Positions 17,067 to 24,928 of a stretch of DNA of 64,000 nucleotides are shown here, piece after piece; positions within the stretch are counted from its first letter, which is position 1, and every line of letters begins with the position of its first letter. The notes beneath the pieces are model-generated. The model searched no databases and had not been told where the DNA came from. It worked only from the letters and a program-made list of their open reading frames with translations. The translations under genes were made by a program, and so were the position numbers. Source of the DNA: Dorea sp. 5-2 (GTDB lineage Bacteria; Bacillota; Clostridia; Lachnospirales; Lachnospiraceae); NCBI RefSeq assembly GCF_000403455.2, contig NZ_KE159748.1, positions 45,357 to 109,356 of the forward strand, written 5' to 3'.

Positions 17067-17384
17067 CTATGAATAAATTATCTCATTTTCTACAATTTCT
17101 CTTACACACGCCAGAATGTTATTCATCTTATAAATCCATAAGAATTGATTTTCTGATTTCAACTGTTCTGTCACGCCCTGCCTGTTGGCATATACCACTA
17201 CTAGCCGAAAAAACACTTCTGCCGCCGCTTTGATGACAGTTACTTGTAACTCTTTTACATTAATCAACGTTTCCTGCTTACATTTCGGATAGTAGAGCGG
17301 ATAGTTTTTCATAATCGTATCCGCTCTAATTCTGTCACGAGTTTTACTACTGCAGATGGGGCAGCGTATCCATTCTAATTTCAT
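17067..17384 (-). CDS. Cys-rich KTR-domain protein, altered
   Basis: Residues 1-52 match the short Cys_rich_KTR family of conjugative-element cargo: an N-terminal CPIC pair followed by SKTR, then PKCKQETLINVK and VTVI. Two features are off. The second zinc pair reads YYPKC where the family has YCPKC, so one ligand is lost. After VTVIK the frame runs on for about 50 residues, although the family normally ends within a few residues. This suggests loss of the original stop and decay of function. AGAGAGG lies upstream of the ATG. It follows the two-component/ABC module on the same strand, a familiar arrangement on integrative elements. Confidence 0.65.
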   Translation of the reverse strand: MKLEWIRCPICSSKTRDRIRADTIMKNYPLYYPKCKQETLINVKELQVTVIKAAAEVFFRLVVVYANRQGVTEQLKSENQFLWIYKMNNILACVREIVENEIIYS

Positions 17385-17491
17385 TTTTCAAATACCTCTC
17401 TATTATTTTCGAATAATAAGCTATTTCTCTTGTGTGATTGATTCGCATATATTTACCTATCCTTTGCATGGCTTTTTCAATTTTCAATCAT

Positions 17492-18715
17492 TTACGCTCT
17501 TGCGAAAACTGTGGTGACGGTGATGATGTCATCGTCGATCTTCGCAAAAATTTCGCCATTCATCTTGCGCATGAGCTGTCTGCAAATGTAAAGCCCCAGT
17601 CCGTTGCCGCCAATGTTTCCCGCATTTGCTCCGCGCCAAAAGCTCTCGAAAATATGCGTCAAATCGTCCTTCTCAAGCGTACAACCGCCGTTCATGATCG
17701 CAATTTGGACGCATTCGTCGTCTTCGGGGAAAATCAATTCCACACGTCTGCCATCGCCGTATTTGAGGGCATTTTCAATAATGTTTTGCATCACTTCAAC
17801 GCTCCTGCTCAAATCCCCCGATAGCAGACAGTTTTTATATTTTCCGATAATAAAATCTGTTTTGATAAGTGCCAGTTTTTCCTTGTAATATCCCGCGATT
17901 TTTTCAACAAGTTCCGAAAGATAAAACTCGCCCATATTCACTTCAAAGCTGAAGAAATCTTCTCTTGAAGCTGTTATAATCTGTGAAACATAGCCCTCGA
18001 TCTCCTCCGCTTTTTCGTTGATGTTTTCAGCGATTTTGTGCTGCTTTTCCGCGTCCGAATACAAATTTTTCGACAGTGCTGCCGAGTACAATTTTATAGC
18101 GGAAAGCGGCGTTTTAATATCGTGCGAGAGCGATAGCAGCAGTGTTTTCTTTTCTTTCTGCATTTCCAGTTCGCGCTGCTTTTGCTGTTCTATATTTTCA
18201 CGGAGAATATTGATCCCCCAAAGAAATTTTCCGAAAAAACGGCTTTTCGTTTCCTTTATCGGCGCGGCGAGATTACCCTTTGAAAGCTCGTAAGGGATAC
18301 CGCTCAGACGTTCAAAGGGCATAAGAATTGCGAATTTTATATAAAGCAAAACCGTTATGATCAAAATCGCCATAACGCCGAGAACAGCATTTACAATTCC
18401 TGTAAGCTGCGTTTTGTCGGAGTAGCCGTTAGTATTGTAATCAAAGCGATAAAGTTCTCCGTTTATTTCACGGATAACATAGTCGCTGTCCGTGATGTAA
18501 AATTTTTCTCCGTATCGTTCAATATTTGTAACGTACACACATTCGGAAATGTCGGCAGAACCATTCGTTTCTATTTCATGGACAAGACGGCTTATCTCCA
18601 CTCGATATTGCCTGCTCCCATTGGTTCTGTCGGCGGCAAGAATTATATTCACTACAACAAACAACAGGATTACGGCAATCGCAACTACGGAGAAAATTTT
18701 GTTAAACGCTTTCAT
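17492..18715 (-). CDS. Sensor histidine kinase
   Basis: The 407-residue product has a membrane span at about 8-28, a short extracellular sensor region and a second span at about 107-131. A HAMP-like linker follows, then the dimerisation/phosphoacceptor motif SHDIKTPLSA with His198. N-box (NIIENALKYGD) and G-box (GGNGLGLYICRQL) motifs follow. It should phosphorylate the response regulator encoded just upstream, whose gene it overlaps by 14 bases. With the adjacent ABC transporter this fits the peptide-antibiotic sensing and detoxification modules of Firmicutes. Its codon use is more AT-rich than the core genes. Confidence 0.9.
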   Translation of the reverse strand: MKAFNKIFSVVAIAVILLFVVVNIILAADRTNGSRQYRVEISRLVHEIETNGSADISECVYVTNIERYGEKFYITDSDYVIREINGELYRFDYNTNGYSDKTQLTGIVNAVLGVMAILIITVLLYIKFAILMPFERLSGIPYELSKGNLAAPIKETKSRFFGKFLWGINILRENIEQQKQRELEMQKEKKTLLLSLSHDIKTPLSAIKLYSAALSKNLYSDAEKQHKIAENINEKAEEIEGYVSQIITASREDFFSFEVNMGEFYLSELVEKIAGYYKEKLALIKTDFIIGKYKNCLLSGDLSRSVEVMQNIIENALKYGDGRRVELIFPEDDECVQIAIMNGGCTLEKDDLTHIFESFWRGANAGNIGGNGLGLYICRQLMRKMNGEIFAKIDDDIITVTTVFARA

Positions 18716-19367
18716 ATTTATAACCCACCCCCCATACGGTAACTATTTTTTTAGGGTTTTTGGGGGCGTCCTCTATTTTCTGCCGCAGCCATTTTATGTG
18801 TACCGTCAGTGTCTGTTGTTCTGAAAAGCTGTCGCTGCCCCAGACCTGTTCAAAAATGTATTCCTTGCTTAAAGCCTTGCCCTTATTCTCCATCAAAAGC
18901 AGAAGCAGCTCAAATTCCTTCGCGGTCATTTCGAGTTCTTTTTCGTTTTTGTAAACGGTACGGCTCGCCTTATTTATGCGTATATTGCCGTCAGTAATTT
19001 CGTCAAGAGCGTATCGTCGCTTAAAAATCCCGCTTATTTTTGCGAGCATAATATCAATATCATATGGCTTTTCTATATAATCGTCTGCGCCGAGATTCAA
19101 TCCGTTCAGCTTGTCATCCTTTTCCGTTTTCGCACTTACAATCAATACGGGGGTGTTGCTCGACCTGCGGATTTTTTCCAGAACATAAAATCCGTCCTTA
19201 TCGGGCAGCATGATGTCAAGCACGACAAGCCTTGCGCCGTATCTTTCGTACAGCAGCAAGGCTTTTTCGGCTGTTTGAACCGCCGATACCGTATAATTTT
19301 CCGCACGGAGAAAATCACACAGCAGGTCGGCAAGCTCCTTGTTGTCCTCAACAATGAGAATATCCAT
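18702..19367 (-). CDS. OmpR-family response regulator
   Basis: The 221-residue product has a receiver domain with acidic pocket ED (7-8), phospho-acceptor Asp51 in VLDIMLPDKDG, a conserved Thr/Ser in VLIVSAK and Lys in EKPYD. A winged-helix DNA-binding domain follows (TAKEFELLLLLMENKG, and VWGVGYKYE at the end). It is encoded between the ABC ATPase, whose stop lies one base upstream, and the kinase, which it overlaps. It most likely controls the transporter genes upstream of it. The four genes look like one transcript. Confidence 0.92.
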   Translation of the reverse strand: MDILIVEDNKELADLLCDFLRAENYTVSAVQTAEKALLLYERYGARLVVLDIMLPDKDGFYVLEKIRRSSNTPVLIVSAKTEKDDKLNGLNLGADDYIEKPYDIDIMLAKISGIFKRRYALDEITDGNIRINKASRTVYKNEKELEMTAKEFELLLLLMENKGKALSKEYIFEQVWGSDSFSEQQTLTVHIKWLRQKIEDAPKNPKKIVTVWGVGYKYESV

Positions 19368-19368
19368 A

Positions 19369-20127
19369 TTACCACCCTAATTCCAAAAGCCAGTTATTCA
19401 ATGCGCGCTCCCGTTCTCTTATCTGTGTGGAACAGTCGCTTAAGTCGTACTCTCCCTTTATGTTCCCGTCAACAATGTACATGACCCTTGTACATTTTGC
19501 CGCGACCTTAACATCGTGGGTAACGAGCATGATTGTTGTTCCCTCAGAATTTAATTTTACAAGCTCTTCCATTACCTCGTCGGAGGAAGTACGGTTCAAA
19601 GCCCCTGTCGGCTCGTCGGCAAAGATCATTTTCGGGTCGTTTATCATACTGCGGCAAATGCACGCCCGCTGGAGCTGACCGCCCGAAACCTCGTTGATGT
19701 CGTTGTCGGCAATGTCGATAATGCCGAGCCTGCGCATGAAATCTTGGCCGCGCCGCGCCGTTTCCCTGCGGGGTTCACGCTGCTTTTTGGATTGCGTTGC
19801 AGGAAGTATGATATTATCCAATATGGTGAGGTTTTTCAGCATATACATTTGCTGAAAGATAAAACCCATTTCGTCAAGGCGCAGGGCTGCAAGTTCTTTT
19901 TCTCCTATCCCTGCGATATTTTTCCCACAGAAACTCACTTCTCCTGCGGTAAAATTATCCATGCCCGAAACTGCGTACAGCAGCGTGGATTTTCCAGAAC
20001 CTGACGGACCCATAACGGCGACCATTTCTCCCTCGCCAATCGTGAAATTTACATTTTTCAATACGTTGTTCTGCCGCTTGTTTACGATATACGTTTTGCA
20101 GAGGTCTTTTACTTCGAGAATATTCAT
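19369..20127 (-). CDS. ABC transporter ATP-binding protein (MacB/LolD type)
   Basis: The 252-residue ATPase has Walker A GPSGSGKST (40-48), a Q-loop in FIFQQMYML, the signature VSGGQLQRA, Walker B MIFADEP and the switch His in VTHD. These features and the partner gene place it with the type VII ABC systems, in which the ATPase drives a FtsX-like permease for peptide antibiotic resistance or lipoprotein-type work. AAAGGAAGA precedes its ATG. The gene follows the permease by 18 bases and leads directly into the response regulator. Confidence 0.92.
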   Translation of the reverse strand: MNILEVKDLCKTYIVNKRQNNVLKNVNFTIGEGEMVAVMGPSGSGKSTLLYAVSGMDNFTAGEVSFCGKNIAGIGEKELAALRLDEMGFIFQQMYMLKNLTILDNIILPATQSKKQREPRRETARRGQDFMRRLGIIDIADNDINEVSGGQLQRACICRSMINDPKMIFADEPTGALNRTSSDEVMEELVKLNSEGTTIMLVTHDVKVAAKCTRVMYIVDGNIKGEYDLSDCSTQIRERERALNNWLLELGW

Positions 20128-20145
20128 AATAGATTCTTCCTTTCA

Positions 20146-22533
20146 TTATTCAATGCTTGCTGTATCGGAGGATTTGATTTTTCTTGTGTACAAAGAGGTC
20201 AAAAACGCGCTTACGGCTGTGGCGGTAAGGACGATAACGGGGAATACTGCGTATATCTCCACAGGGTTTTGCATATATTCTACGCCCATTTCAAGCCCCA
20301 TCGTCCTGAAAATAGGATCGAAGCAAAGCTTTGTAATGGGCATACCCAAAAGCTCCGCAAGAAGTACAGCCGCCGTCACCGCAATGAAAAATCTTAACGT
20401 GTGCTGTCCGTATATTTTTGCGTTCCTGATGCCTATGGCTTTCATAAGGGCGATTTCCGCCTGCTCCTTTGCGATAAAGGAACGCTCCACAAGCACGGTT
20501 ATAAGCGCGGCTAATATTACCGTAAGGACGGCGGACATTTTTTTCACCGCGTCTATGGCGTCGCCGACTCCGGTGGTGTCCTTTACGTCTTCGCCCGCTG
20601 TTTTAACGCTTGAAAACTTAGGGTAAAGCTCCTTGATCTTTTCAATTCTGCGTAATACTTCCTCATCGTCGGGGTCGTCGGTAAATTTTATCTGCGTACT
20701 GGGAGAGCCGCTTGCTGCGATATAGTTGATATCGCAGTCGGTATGAACCCTTGCGGATATGCCCTGGTTGACCATTGCCTGATACAGAGCGGTTATGATG
20801 AACTCCGCTGTTTCGCCCGTCGGGTAGGACACAGTAACGGTATCGCCTATCTCCGCCTTAAGCTGTTTTGCCAAAAGGGTTGTCACTGCAATTTCGTCGC
20901 TGTTTTGGGGAGGAGTACCCTCTAAGTATTCATACATATCCATTGTTGTTCCCGTACCCTGAAGTATAGCTGTCTTGCTTTCATATTCGCCGTAGCTTAT
21001 CGTCGTATAAATAAAATACTCCGTCATACATTCCGCGGGCATACCGTTTTCCGCAAGGGTCTGCTCCATGTCCGCAAGATATTTTTCAACCTTTTCATGT
21101 CCGTCCTCGGCCATAAACTTCATAGCCTCATCGCCGATGTCCGTAACGGCGTGGCAGTCCACCTGCCCAAAATATTTCAGCAGCTTTTCGCTTTTAAGAG
21201 ATGCCGTGGCATTGGAAAGCATTATCAGCAGCGACATACACAGAAAAAACGTAAAGGTAATGACAGCGTAGCGTTTGGGACTGCTTACAATATCGTTTGC
21301 GGCAAGAAAAACCGTCGTGCCAAGCCGCGATCTTCCAAGGCTCATAACGCCCTTTTTGCAGAAGCGTTCCCCCGTCTGCCCATTCCTTACAGCGTCGATC
21401 GGGGACATTTTGCTCACCCTGCCCGTGCAGCTGAGACAGAACAGGAGAATCACAGCTGCTGTCAGAACCGCGCAGGCAATGTTTACAAATCCGTTATTGC
21501 TGCTGTCTATTATAATAGACTCCGAGGAATAATTTATAAGCATTTTCCCGAACGGGTAGCTGAGTATCAAGCCGAGTGCTGCGCCGACAGCGGAAATAGC
21601 GAAGTATTTTGTAAGGTACAGCCCCCGAATTTTTATGTTCCGTATGCCTATGGCTTTCATAACGCCTATCTCGCGGAATTCTTCAGAGAGGGTAAAGGCT
21701 ATGGTGAACCGCAGTACCGCAAAGGATATGATGATAAGAATAAGGCTCACCGCAAGGATAAGACCTATGATTATCATGTTAAAAATATAGGCTTGACCCA
21801 GTGTATCCGCGCCACTCGCAAAGGTAAAGCTGTCGGATATATCCGCTATCTGGGACAGGGTCTTGTCAAGATTGGCGGTGTGTATGTATAAGCATTTCCC
21901 GCCGTACATATTTTTCATCGTTTCGTCGGACATATATTCGTCAAATTCCTCGCCGTTCATGATAAACCTTTTAATGCCTATCAATTCCGTGCCGCAGACA
22001 GCGTCCTTGAAACTGCCCGCAAAGGTAAATTCGTGGCTTACGCCCTCTATTTCGACAGTAATTTTGTCGCCGACCTTAAGTCCCATGTTTTTCACCGTGA
22101 AATGGGAGACATAGATTTTTCCTTTCGGTACACTTTTAAGAATACTTCCGTCGTCCAGAAAATAATTTATCCCCATATTTCTGTCGCTCTGTAATACTAA
22201 TTTCTGATTGAGATTGGAAGCGTTAAGCGGTTCGCCGACCCGCGTAATATTTGACTGGGACATCGAGACAAACTCCTCAATACGGAACTCATCTATCGCG
22301 GAGGCGTCTTCAAGCGTCCCGCAAATGTCCTTGTCTGAGGATTTGTTTTCGCTCATCGCCCAGTAATCGGGTACGTCCGCCATTTCAAAATAGCTGTCCA
22401 GCGCAGTCGTCACGGTGATGATGTTGCTCACGTCTGAGGACATGAACATCGACGCGAGTATAATAAACACCAGCAATATCACGTTCATTGCCCTTTTGCG
22501 CTTTAGGTCTTTTTTTAGTATTCGTAAATACAT
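20146..22533 (-). CDS. FtsX-family ABC transporter permease
   Basis: The 795-residue product has one N-terminal span, an extracellular domain, and two FtsX blocks of three spans each. Each block contains the family signature with IGVMKAIGIRNIKIRG or IALMKAIGIRNAKIYG. A second extracellular domain lies between the blocks, so the layout is like the two-FtsX permeases that pair with MacB/LolD ATPases. AAAGGAG precedes the ATG. It is the first gene of a leftward run of permease, ATPase, response regulator and kinase. A role in peptide-antibiotic response is inferred from this context. The gene is intact. Confidence 0.9.
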   Translation of the reverse strand: MYLRILKKDLKRKRAMNVILLVFIILASMFMSSDVSNIITVTTALDSYFEMADVPDYWAMSENKSSDKDICGTLEDASAIDEFRIEEFVSMSQSNITRVGEPLNASNLNQKLVLQSDRNMGINYFLDDGSILKSVPKGKIYVSHFTVKNMGLKVGDKITVEIEGVSHEFTFAGSFKDAVCGTELIGIKRFIMNGEEFDEYMSDETMKNMYGGKCLYIHTANLDKTLSQIADISDSFTFASGADTLGQAYIFNMIIIGLILAVSLILIIISFAVLRFTIAFTLSEEFREIGVMKAIGIRNIKIRGLYLTKYFAISAVGAALGLILSYPFGKMLINYSSESIIIDSSNNGFVNIACAVLTAAVILLFCLSCTGRVSKMSPIDAVRNGQTGERFCKKGVMSLGRSRLGTTVFLAANDIVSSPKRYAVITFTFFLCMSLLIMLSNATASLKSEKLLKYFGQVDCHAVTDIGDEAMKFMAEDGHEKVEKYLADMEQTLAENGMPAECMTEYFIYTTISYGEYESKTAILQGTGTTMDMYEYLEGTPPQNSDEIAVTTLLAKQLKAEIGDTVTVSYPTGETAEFIITALYQAMVNQGISARVHTDCDINYIAASGSPSTQIKFTDDPDDEEVLRRIEKIKELYPKFSSVKTAGEDVKDTTGVGDAIDAVKKMSAVLTVILAALITVLVERSFIAKEQAEIALMKAIGIRNAKIYGQHTLRFFIAVTAAVLLAELLGMPITKLCFDPIFRTMGLEMGVEYMQNPVEIYAVFPVIVLTATAVSAFLTSLYTRKIKSSDTASIE

Positions 22534-22717
22534 TTTTTTATTGCTCCTTTCGCTTTGTGATTCGATTGTAGCATAGAAGTTATTAAATAATCCTTAAATC
22601 GGTTTGCGGCAATCAAATTATGTGTGATGATGAAAAACGTTTACCCATTACCAATGTTCATTAGCCTAATTTCTCCGCATATTTTTCTACCCGCTCTATG
22701 CCAGCAACCCCCACCTG

Positions 22718-22746
22718 TTGACAATCCTTTAGGCAACGTCTATAAT
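22718..22746 (+). promoter_or_regulatory. Consensus promoter of blaI
   Basis: TTGACA (22718-22723), 17 bases, TATAAT (22741-22746): a perfect sigma-A consensus. The BlaI operator overlaps the predicted start of transcription. The rest of the 22534-22785 gap shows no other feature. Confidence 0.85.
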
Positions 22747-22754
22747 ATCTATAA

Positions 22755-22766
22755 TTACACGTGTAA
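22755..22766. promoter_or_regulatory. BlaI/MecI operator palindrome
   Basis: TTACACGTGTAA is a perfect 12-base palindrome containing TACA-N2-TGTA, the half-sites bound by BlaI/MecI repressors. It begins eight bases after the -10 box, where bound repressor would block initiation. Confidence 0.75.
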
Positions 22767-22785
22767 GACTTAAGGGGGATTTATC

Positions 22786-23199
22786 ATGACTACTCTGCCG
22801 CAGATTTCCGAAGCTGAATATGAAGTGATGAAGGTCGTGTGGAAATACGCGCCGGTCAATACTAATGAGATCACTGAGAAATTACTGAAAACAACCGTCT
22901 GGAGTCCCAAGACCATACAGACCCTGATCAAGCGTCTGGTGAACAAGGGCGCTCTTTCTTATGAGAAGCAGGGCAGGATATTCGTCTACACCCCGCTTGT
23001 ATTAGAACGTGAATATGTCGGACAGGAAAGCCGCTCTTTCCTGAAGCGTTTTTATGGAGGAGATCTCACCGCCATGGTGTCCGCATATATGGAGAATGAC
23101 GGTCTGTCTGATACAGAGCTTGAACAGCTTCGCTCTCTTTTGTCTGCCCCAAAGAAGAAGTCAAAGACCTCGCTGCAAGCAACGGGGCGTCAAAGCTGA
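22786..23199 (+). CDS. blaI: BlaI/MecI/CopY-family transcriptional repressor
   Basis: The 137-residue product has the family's N-terminal winged helix: ISEAEYEVMKVVW, then WSPKTIQTLIKRLVNKG as recognition helix, then GRIFVYTPLV as wing. A helical dimerisation tail follows. The family represses beta-lactamase or PBP genes until a BlaR1 sensor-protease cleaves the repressor, usually at an Asn-Phe bond in helix 5; here the corresponding region reads SRSFLKRFYGG. The gene sits behind a consensus promoter with a BlaI box, suggesting autoregulation. The next gene, the sensor, is broken, so the repressor may now be locked on. No resistance gene is seen nearby. Confidence 0.92.
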   Translation: MTTLPQISEAEYEVMKVVWKYAPVNTNEITEKLLKTTVWSPKTIQTLIKRLVNKGALSYEKQGRIFVYTPLVLEREYVGQESRSFLKRFYGGDLTAMVSAYMENDGLSDTELEQLRSLLSAPKKKSKTSLQATGRQS

Positions 23200-23221
23200 A
23201 AATGAAAAGGAGTCGATCTAT

Positions 23222-24612
23222 ATGGATGATTTTATGATCCGTTTTCTCATATGCAATCTGCTTGTCAGCGTCCCTGTCGGAATCTTGCTGGCAGCCAGGC
23301 ATATGTTGAAAAATATCCTGTCATGCCGGATGCAGTATCATCTGTGGTTTTTCATGTTGTGCCTGCTTGCCGTCCCGTTTCTGCCGCATCGTCTGTCAGG
23401 TTTTTATACGTTGGACTCCCTGCGGGGCGTCTGCCGCAGGCTTTCCTTATCCGGTATCGAAAATGTTGTGGAGCCGGGAGGGAATTTTGTTTTGACCGGA
23501 GATATGGGGTAGATGAATGATTTTACGTTTTCCGTAAGCTTCGCCTCAAGCGAAGGATTCCTCTGTACAGCACCGCATTTTTGAAATCCCCTGTTATAAC
23601 AGGATTTCTAAATCCGCGTATCTATCTTCCCATACACATTATCTCTGATCATATGAAGACAGGATCGAAAGCTGCCGGCAGAACCACTTGTTATGCAGAA
23701 ATCCCAGAGATTTCAGGGGGCTCAGAGCCGGACGGGCTTCGTCCGATCAGGTACATGCTGCTGCATGAATTACAGCACTACAGGCATAAAGATGCGTTCG
23801 CAGGCTGTCTGATGACCCTTGCCGGAATCCTCAAACGGCGTATCCTCAATATCACAGCCTATGAGAAGCCAACGATAAAAAGACGGTTGGCGGGCATAAT
23901 GGCATTCCTGATGATCACAGCTCTTTTGCTGGGTATGGCTCCCGTGTTGTCTGCAAATGGTTCGGAAAGCGATTATTATCGGTGGGACGATTCCCATAAA
24001 AATATAACCGACCTGGATCTTGCCACTTATTTTCAGGGATATGAGGGAAGCTTCGTCCTGTATGATATGCGGCAGGATATGTGGAGCGTCTATGATATCG
24101 AACGCGCCGCTTTCCGGGTATCGCCCGACTCTACCTATAAGATTTATGACGCTTTGTTCGGGTTGGAGGAAGGTGTCATCACACCGGAAGATTCCTACAT
24201 GGAGTGGGATCGGGAGGTCTGCCCTATAAAGGAATGGAATATGGACCAGACGCTGCGGTCGGCGATGCGGCACTCTGTAAACTGGTATTTTATGGAGATA
24301 GACGAATGTCTTGGAGCGTCAGCCGTTGACCGTTACACCAGGCAGATCGGTTATGGCAATGAGGATACGGACAGCAGAGATGTGCCCTGTTGGTTGGAGT
24401 CTTCTCTAAAGATTTCTCCCATCGAGCAGGTGGAACTTCTGCGAAAGTTTTATGAAAACAGCCTTGGTTTTTCCGATCGTAACGTCGATGCGGTAAAGGA
24501 TGCGATCCGCATTTCTTCTTCTGCATCCGGAACGCTCTATGGGAAGACCGGCACCGGACGCATAGAGGGTATGGATGTGAACGGATGGTTTGTGGGATAT
24601 GTGGAAACTTAG
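23222..24612 (+). pseudogene. blaR1-type penicillin sensor-protease, decayed
   Basis: Three pieces of a BlaR1 gene are visible. From 23222, 96 codons encode the N-terminal membrane region and end at TAG 23510-23512. A scrambled segment follows. From about 23548 to 24612 an out-of-phase frame encodes the rest. This frame has STAFLKSPVITGFLNPRIYL, the M56 zinc motif HELQHYRHKD, a span, and the penicillin-sensing domain with STYK, SVN and YGKTG. Sequence between HELQHYRHKD and KRRILNI is far too short, removing the segment that should carry the third zinc ligand (the E..NDRE..CD region). The end is cut at WFVGYVET. Two internal deletions and a truncated tail make a working sensor unlikely. Confidence 0.85.
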
Positions 24613-24755
24613 AGCTGATATGTTTGAATGTTGTCAACAGCTTTACCTACTTTCTGCAAGATTTCAAACTTCAAGGTGGCAAGTTCCGCTATGGCGACTC
24701 GTACCTTCCCTTTGCATGGCATAACCCTGGCGATTTTGAAAAATACCAAAAATAG
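24613..24755 (+). pseudogene. Orphan C-terminal gene fragment
   Basis: From about 24636 a frame encodes NSFTYFLQDFKLQGGKFRYG, then DSYLPFAWHNPGDFEKYQK and a stop at 24753-24755. It reads like the natural end of a protein (aromatic, Gly and Pro rich) but has no start and adjoins the truncated blaR1. I do not recognise the family. It is probably the tail of a gene lost at the same rearrangement. The hairpin at 24757 would be its terminator. Confidence 0.4.
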
Positions 24756-24756
24756 G

Positions 24757-24799
24757 TACACTAAGACAGGAAATTTTTTTGATTTCATGTCTTAGTGTA
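24757..24799. terminator. 12-bp perfect hairpin
   Basis: TACACTAAGACA (24757-24768) is exactly complementary to TGTCTTAGTGTA (24788-24799). The T-rich sequence lies in the loop and only short T runs follow. It lies two bases after an orphan stop codon. The remaining bases to 24928 show no gene. Confidence 0.6.
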
Positions 24800-24928
24800 T
24801 TGCTTTGATGTGCGGTAAGTATTTTGTTTTGCTATCTATTCTGTCTTCCAATAATACAGTATAATGAAGTTTTGTCATTACTATGTGTATATTTGATCTT
24901 TTTTTCGCATCTTCTAGGGGAGTATATT

